Positions 47,661 through 64,000 of a stretch of 64,000 bases of DNA are shown here, piece by piece; within the stretch, counting starts at the first letter, position 1, and the number at the start of each line of letters is the position of its first letter. The notes beneath the pieces are model-generated. The model was not told the DNA's origin. It did not search any database and saw only the letters and a list, made by a program, of their open reading frames with translations. The stretch is from NCBI GenBank assembly GCA_012845835.1, contig JABAKD010000005.1, positions 8,762,323 to 8,826,322 of the forward strand, written 5' to 3'. The position numbers and the translations under genes were made by a program. Source of the DNA: Undaria pinnatifida. Lineage: Eukaryota; Sar; Phaeophyceae; Laminariales; Alariaceae.

Positions 47661-48559
47661 ACAGAGTCGGCATGGGAACAAACCCCGCCGAGGGAAAAAA
47701 TCCGCGTGTCGCTGCTTGTATCAACGCAAGTAGATAGATAGCTCAGCCCAAACCAACACCAACGCTCCAAGGCCATGACCGTGCACATTTGCGTAGAGCA
47801 CTACTTTTCGATCTCCGCTCATCAAAAACAAAAAAACCCGTAGCCCTACGCTGTAGCCGATTTTTCAGGGGGAAGTGGTCACCACGGTTGCAAGCGCAAA
47901 AATAGTAGCGGATTGCACAAGTTGCACCAGACTCGATAGCCCTGTTTCCAGCAGCAGCATACTTGCCAAGACACACAGCAGTAGCACTTCCAAAGAAAGG
48001 CACGCAGGACCAGTACTTGCAAACGCATCCAGCAGTGATTGCGAAGGCACTCACCATTACTCAACAGAAGTAGCAGTAGTTGCACCCTAAAATAATGGCA
48101 GCAGCAGTACTACGGGGTACAGTAGGTGGCCCTATATAGTGCGGGTGTCCGATATTGTGCGGTTGAAATCGTTTGGCACAATATAGACCCTTCTATAGTG
48201 GCCGGTTTTTATATAGTGCGGGTGCCCGGTATAGTGCGGGTAAAATTTGGTGACACATACCCGCACTATGTAGGGCCACCTACTGTACCTGGTATTTGAC
48301 AATGCATGGTAGTACATTTATAGCAGAACTTGCTAACAAGGCATCCAGCAGCGACCGTAGCATTGCTTGCTAAGAAACCCGGTAGACATCAGCAAAGCAG
48401 TAGTACTCGCCAAGGCAACCGGAAACACCATCTGTTAGACACTAGCGGCAATACTTGCTAAGGCACTCAAGTAAGCAAGCAGTAGTACTCGCTGAAGGCA
48501 CGCAGACAAATCATCATGAGCAATGTCATAGTACCATCAATAGTACTTGCTGAGACACT

Positions 48560-49450
48560 CGCCAACCCGGCATAGCCGAAGAACATAGACCATATCGCTC
48601 ACTGTTTTGATGCGTGGGCCCTTCCCGCCTGTGGTCCTACTGCTTCGGCAAACTAAAAGGACAGAGACCGTATCGCTCACTACTTTGGTTCGCGAGCAGT
48701 TCCGGCCTCTAGTCCTACCCTCGGTCGCCTAGCCGACCCCCTGTGTCACGTGCCATCCAGGGATTAACCACCAGCAGCACCCGATCAGCAAGCAGCAGTC
48801 CTTGCCGAAGGCACCCAGAAATATCATGAGCAGTAGCAGTACCTGCTCAAGGCACCCAGAAACATCATCATGGGCAGCAGCAGCAGCAGCAGCAGCAGTA
48901 CTTCCCAAGGCAATAGCCAACCCGGAAAAATCGAAGAACAGCGACCATATTGCTCGCTAATTTGGTGCGTGGGCTTTTACGGCCTCTGATCCTGCCCCCG
49001 TCGCCTGTATAGCCGCCTCGCCCCCCTAAGCCACGTGTCATGCAGGGCGTATCGACCGGTAGCACCCAGAAACATCATGAGCAATAGCGATATTTCCTGA
49101 GACATTAGCCTATCCGGCTAAAAGCCCAAGAACAGACCATATCGCCCACTACTTCGGGTCATGAGCCCTTACGGCCTCTGGACAATCCCAAGCCGCCTAG
49201 CAGTGTGCCACGTGTCACCTAGGAATTATTCATCGATAGCATCCAGGAACTCCTACAAGTAGCAGTACTTGCTGAAGGCACCCAGTATTATCATGAGCAC
49301 TAGAAGTAGTAGAACCTCCCGAGACACTAGCCAGCCCGGCACAGCCTAAGAACAGACCATACCGCTCACTAATTTGGTTCGTGAGCACTTCCCGCCCCTG
49401 ATCCTACCATCCGCTGCCCAGCCGCCGCCCCCACGTCACGTGCCATCAAG
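48560..49450 (+). repeat. Tandem repeat, about 180-200 bp units
   Basis: Units contain GAACA..GACCATAT(C/T)GCTC, CTAATTTGGT, GGCCTCTGATCCT, GCCACGTG(C/T)CAT and ACCCAGAAACATCATGAGCA. At least four degenerate units. CACGTG within each unit is an E-box/G-box hexamer; relevance unknown. Confidence 0.65.
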
Positions 49451-50110
49451 AGGAATCACCCACCAGACAGACCACTCCTTAAAAGAACTGACCAACAGGC
49501 GCGAAACCCCTTTGCCGTCCAGGGATTATCCACCAATCAGAACATTTCTTCCAGACATTGACCAATCAGCTTTGTCATCCAGGGATCATCTACAAATCAG
49601 ATCATCCATTCAAAACAACTGCCCAATCAGGAAACTGCAGGCACGAAATTCCTTTGCCATCGAGGGGAATTATCTCACCCATTAGAACAATGCTCCCAAG
49701 AACTGACCAATCAGATATTCAGGGATCATCCACCGATCAGAACATGCCTCCAAAAAATACTGACCAACCATAAAACTTGAGGCACAACAACCCTTCGTCA
49801 TCCAGAGGGATTATCCACCAACCAGAGCACTCCTTAAAAAAATGACCGACCGAAACGAAATCCCTTCGCCATCCAGGGATTATCCACCAATCAGCACACT
49901 CCTTCAAAGGAACTGATCGGTCAGAAAACTTGAAGGCCCCAATTCCTTCATCATCCACATGGATCATCCACCAATCAGATCATTCCTTCGAAACAACTGA
50001 CCAATCAGATAACTGACCACACGACACGAAATCCCTATGCCCTCCAGGTAATATCCACCAATCAAACTGCTCCTTCAAAAAAACTCACCAATCAGAAATT
50101 GTAAGTACGA
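49450..50110 (+). repeat. Minisatellite with repeated CCAATCAG, about 75-bp units
   Basis: CATCCAGGGATTATCCACCA then ATCAGAACATTCCTTCAAA, ACTGACCAATCAG, and GCACGAAATCCCTTTG recur about nine times. Each unit holds up to two ACCAATCAG boxes, the CCAAT-box sequence bound by NF-Y in eukaryotes. It begins about 0.8 kb beyond the stop codon of gene 2. A regulatory role is only a possibility. Confidence 0.75.
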
Positions 50111-50942
50111 AATCCTTTTCTCTCCGTGCCGTTCAGCAGCATCGCACAGTGGCGAGACCGCGATGAACGCACCGCGGATCGCGATGTACACACAGCAGAT
50201 CGCGATGCACGCACGGCGCATGGCCACGCCATGTCAAACGACCCCCCCCCCCCAACCTACCCCGGGCCTTTAATCTAAAGGCGATGAAGTGGGCACGATT
50301 GCGGGCAAGCTGGCCTGCAGGCAGGCCGGTCTGCGGGCAAGCTTGCCGGCAAAACCGACACAAAACACAGTAGAAACTAATCGTTCCAGTCGAGCAGAAG
50401 ACGCAACGTATACATGTTACGCCCTCTCGATACGCGCGTCGAGCCCCTCCCTGCCTAGCTAACTAACTCGCATTGTCCCAAACCACATCCATCCTGACAG
50501 CTACACGTACTGCCGGGACGCCGCCTCCCCCGTCCCAACCGCATCGCGACAAGCCAAGAGCCGGGCAAGCTAACAAGTGAGGCACAAAACACAATCCAAC
50601 CCAGAAAACAAGACCCATGTCAACCAAACCACTCTCCAAACACGCGGGCGGCGCTTCAACGCAGGGGGGGGGGGGGGGGGGGGTTCCTCATATCATGCAT
50701 GTCGTAGAGCTCGCGTCCTTACAATATCGGGACGGAGCACGTTGGGTTTTCACCGACCAGGGGGGGGGGGCAGGGGGGGTATGAGCGCGTTCTAGAGTTG
50801 CATCCGATTGTCCGTTCCTTCCCAAAACCGCTTGGTTCGCAGGCGCCAAACAACACGTATAGGGTTCCCCTCCAAGATTCGCAGGCGCCGAACCAACAGG
50901 TTTAAGGGTTTCCAGGAAATGTGTCAGGCGTGTTATGCTTTC

Positions 50943-62347
<11,405 letters not shown>

Positions 62348-62579
62348 CTGTCATAAACACAAAGCCGGCCGAGGAGACCCCTTCAGATAAAACCGAATAC
62401 TTCCTTTTGAGCAGAACCCTCACGTTTTTGATGACAACTTACGTGAAAAGAGAGTAGCCTCAATGAAAGAATACATGGCAAAAGATAAAATCTTCACCAA
62501 AAATATAACGTCCGAAGAGACACGTCGTTCTTCAAGTAGTACAAGGGTCATACGCCCTTGACACACTTATGGGGATACT

Positions 62580-62645
62580 CGTAGCTTCTTCCTCAATATA
62601 TAGGCGACAGGCGCTTGTATAGACGAATATCAGGATTTTTTGTAA
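62580..62645 (-). other. Echo of exon 62164-62347 (5' part), proximal copy
   Basis: Minus strand AAGCGCCTGTCGCCTATATA then TTGAGGAAGAAGCTA parallels the true exon's GAGCGTCCGTCACCTATTCA then AGAGGAAGCTATCCC. Strongly decayed; frame lost. Confidence 0.6.
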
Positions 62646-62839
62646 AAAAAAAGGCTACCCACGTGTTAAATGGAAATTTTTCTTGAACATTGAGAATAGC
62701 CTTGTTTTGGAAGTAGTAAAATGTTATAAATTATTAATAGTGTAACTCAAAATATGCTTTCCTTCAACAACTCCAAACAGCGTTCTTGGTGACAAATTAC
62801 TTGGAACTAGACGTGGCCTCGTTCTTCAAAAAGTAAGAG

Positions 62840-62930
62840 GGGATAGATTCATAGATTCTTCTCAAATAGACGACGGACGCTCACATACATAATTTCTCGT
62901 AGATGCCCATCAGCAGCTCCCCGTCATGTA
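62840..62930 (-). other. Echo of exon 62164-62347 (5' part), distal copy
   Basis: Minus strand GGGGAGCTGCTGATGGGCAT, then CTACGAGAAA, encodes [10 protein letters not shown], then the frame breaks; GAGCGTCCGTC and ATCTATCCC still align with the true exon. The intron upstream (GACAAATTACTTGGAACTAG against GATGACAACTTACGTGAAAA) is copied too, so the unit is about 290-300 bp. Confidence 0.75.
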
Positions 62931-63449
62931 AATTAAAACGAGGCAGTTTCTCCAGAACTACAGCAGTACTAATGGCAGCATCTTAAACGTGGCAGTTTTT
63001 CTTTCCTTTTGAAAAGCCTATCCACGTTTTGGGGGACACTTGAAATAAGGCTGGCATCGTTCTACAAGTATTTGATAGTGAAAGAGCTAACTAAGTATTA
63101 ATACCTCATGGAGCTCTTGCAAAGATGACTTTTGCTCAAAATCCTTTTCGGTCGATCTCACCGCTCGTGTATATTATTTCATTAAAAAAAAAAACACCCG
63201 CCGGAAAAGTGTAGAGAACGAGTACTCTCCATACAAAGCTCAACGCCGGCAGATATGTGGACAAGAGATACGAGTAGCTCACAGTAGCTCACGCACGGCA
63301 AACACGTGACAACAGCTTGTGTACGACACGCACAGCAGTGGCTCTTACAGATTGATCTACCCGAGTCTGAGTTAAACGAGTTTCAGCAGTTTTTCTACAC
63401 GTTTCCCGGCTGAGCTATGAAGATAAAACAGAGCTACGCATCAACATGA

Positions 63450-63530
63450 TATAACATTGATCGGAGTATCATACACAGCTTGCAAGGATGAGTTTCGACG
63501 CAGTCTTTGATCTCACAGCTTACGACAAGT
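63450..63530 (-). repeat. Family B core
   Basis: GAGTATCATACACAGCTTGC, AAGGATGAGTTTCGACG, TTTGATCTCACAGCTTACG; matches 29650-29720 closely. Confidence 0.6.
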
Positions 63531-64000
63531 GTATTGTACATTTTCATAACATTGCCGCAACGGCAGCACTGCCATTATTCCACCAAAAATTATTTTCAAT
63601 TAACATTTTCAATGTAATGCTTCAAATGGAGACCGAAAATCTGCATGCTGTATCCTGCATCCTCGACCTTCAACCCTCGAAAGGAGCCGGACTACTCTCA
63701 CAAAACCTGCAATGGTAAGCAGCGAGCCAACGATAGCAACGATGGCAACAACCAAACCTGGGGCTGTGAGTTGGCAGATTACATAAATCCCACACTCAAA
63801 AACACAAATCATTTATACTGTAGCATCTGGTGATGTGGACAAGGTTAATGAGCAGCGCTTCTCCACTTTATTATATAATAAAACATATGGCGTTCACCGT
63901 AGAAAACGGGGACAATTATGTTATTCATTGTTCAAGTGATTCTGCATTTGACCACATGGAAAACGATTGCAGATTTTTAAGTCGCTGACCAGTTATTATT

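Larger units (their letters stand above)
45339..50942. other. Interval between the two convergent genes
   Basis: No exon is supported. From left to right: featureless sequence to about 46700; two family C copies (46735-46915); CTGC/CCTGC tract (46990-47075); GACGAC trinucleotide tract (47595-47660); AGCAGTAG-type repeats (47940-48560); a 200-bp-type repeat (48560-49450); and a CCAAT-box array (49450-50110). Confidence 0.55.

Noticed and set aside
47865-48090. Ser/Leu-rich frames on both strands
   Set aside because: AGCAGTAG-type composition, no exon signals.

Overview
The window is nuclear DNA of a eukaryote with intron-rich genes and a heavy repeat load. Exons are short (30-311 bp), GC-richer than their surroundings, and bounded by GT/GC...AG splice sites. 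Introns run from under 100 bp to almost 7 kb and are packed with transposon debris and satellites. This architecture, the TTAGGG-type telomere-like tracts and the protein sequences would suit a large-genome photosynthetic stramenopile such as a brown alga. That placement is inference, about even odds; eukaryotic origin is not in doubt.

Two protein-coding genes can be reconstructed exon by exon, with consistent splice phases. Gene 1 (plus strand, 10017-45338) has about 18 exons and encodes roughly 620-650 residues. It has a Lys-rich N-terminus and a central region that resembles the C-terminal domain of MSS51/ZMYND15-type proteins (ALNPGFG, W-x-PSL, LFFT motifs). It ends in a low-complexity, acidic C-terminal part. 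Gene 2 (minus strand, 62347 down to 50943, 5' end not found) is a clear DEAD-box RNA helicase of the DDX6/Dhh1 family, an mRNA decapping and translation repression factor. Its eight exons contain every canonical helicase motif, and two of its introns start with GC instead of GT. The two genes converge on a 5.6 kb gene-free interval (45339-50942) filled with minisatellites, including an array that repeats a CCAAT-like box.

The first 10 kb is intergenic. It holds two long foldback hairpins (417-1641 and 1665-1920), three copies of a conserved exon-like cassette, a duplicated segment with a GC-rich hairpin, and a scrambled Ty3/gypsy LTR retrotransposon (about 4100-7186). The introns of gene 1 carry pentanucleotide satellites, a 15-bp minisatellite, a DNA transposon with terminal inverted repeats and a target-site duplication (29739-30895), a solo LTR fragment, and several dispersed non-autonomous families that also occur in the intergenic DNA and in the introns of gene 2.

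The most unusual pattern is a set of 'exon echoes'. The splice-site-bearing ends of helicase exons 2, 5 and 6 (numbered as below), and of gene 1 exon 15, recur as decayed copies in the neighbouring introns. Some copies still carry the donor sequence, and one is a frame-preserving 66-bp cassette. This looks like repeated local exon duplication in two unrelated genes.
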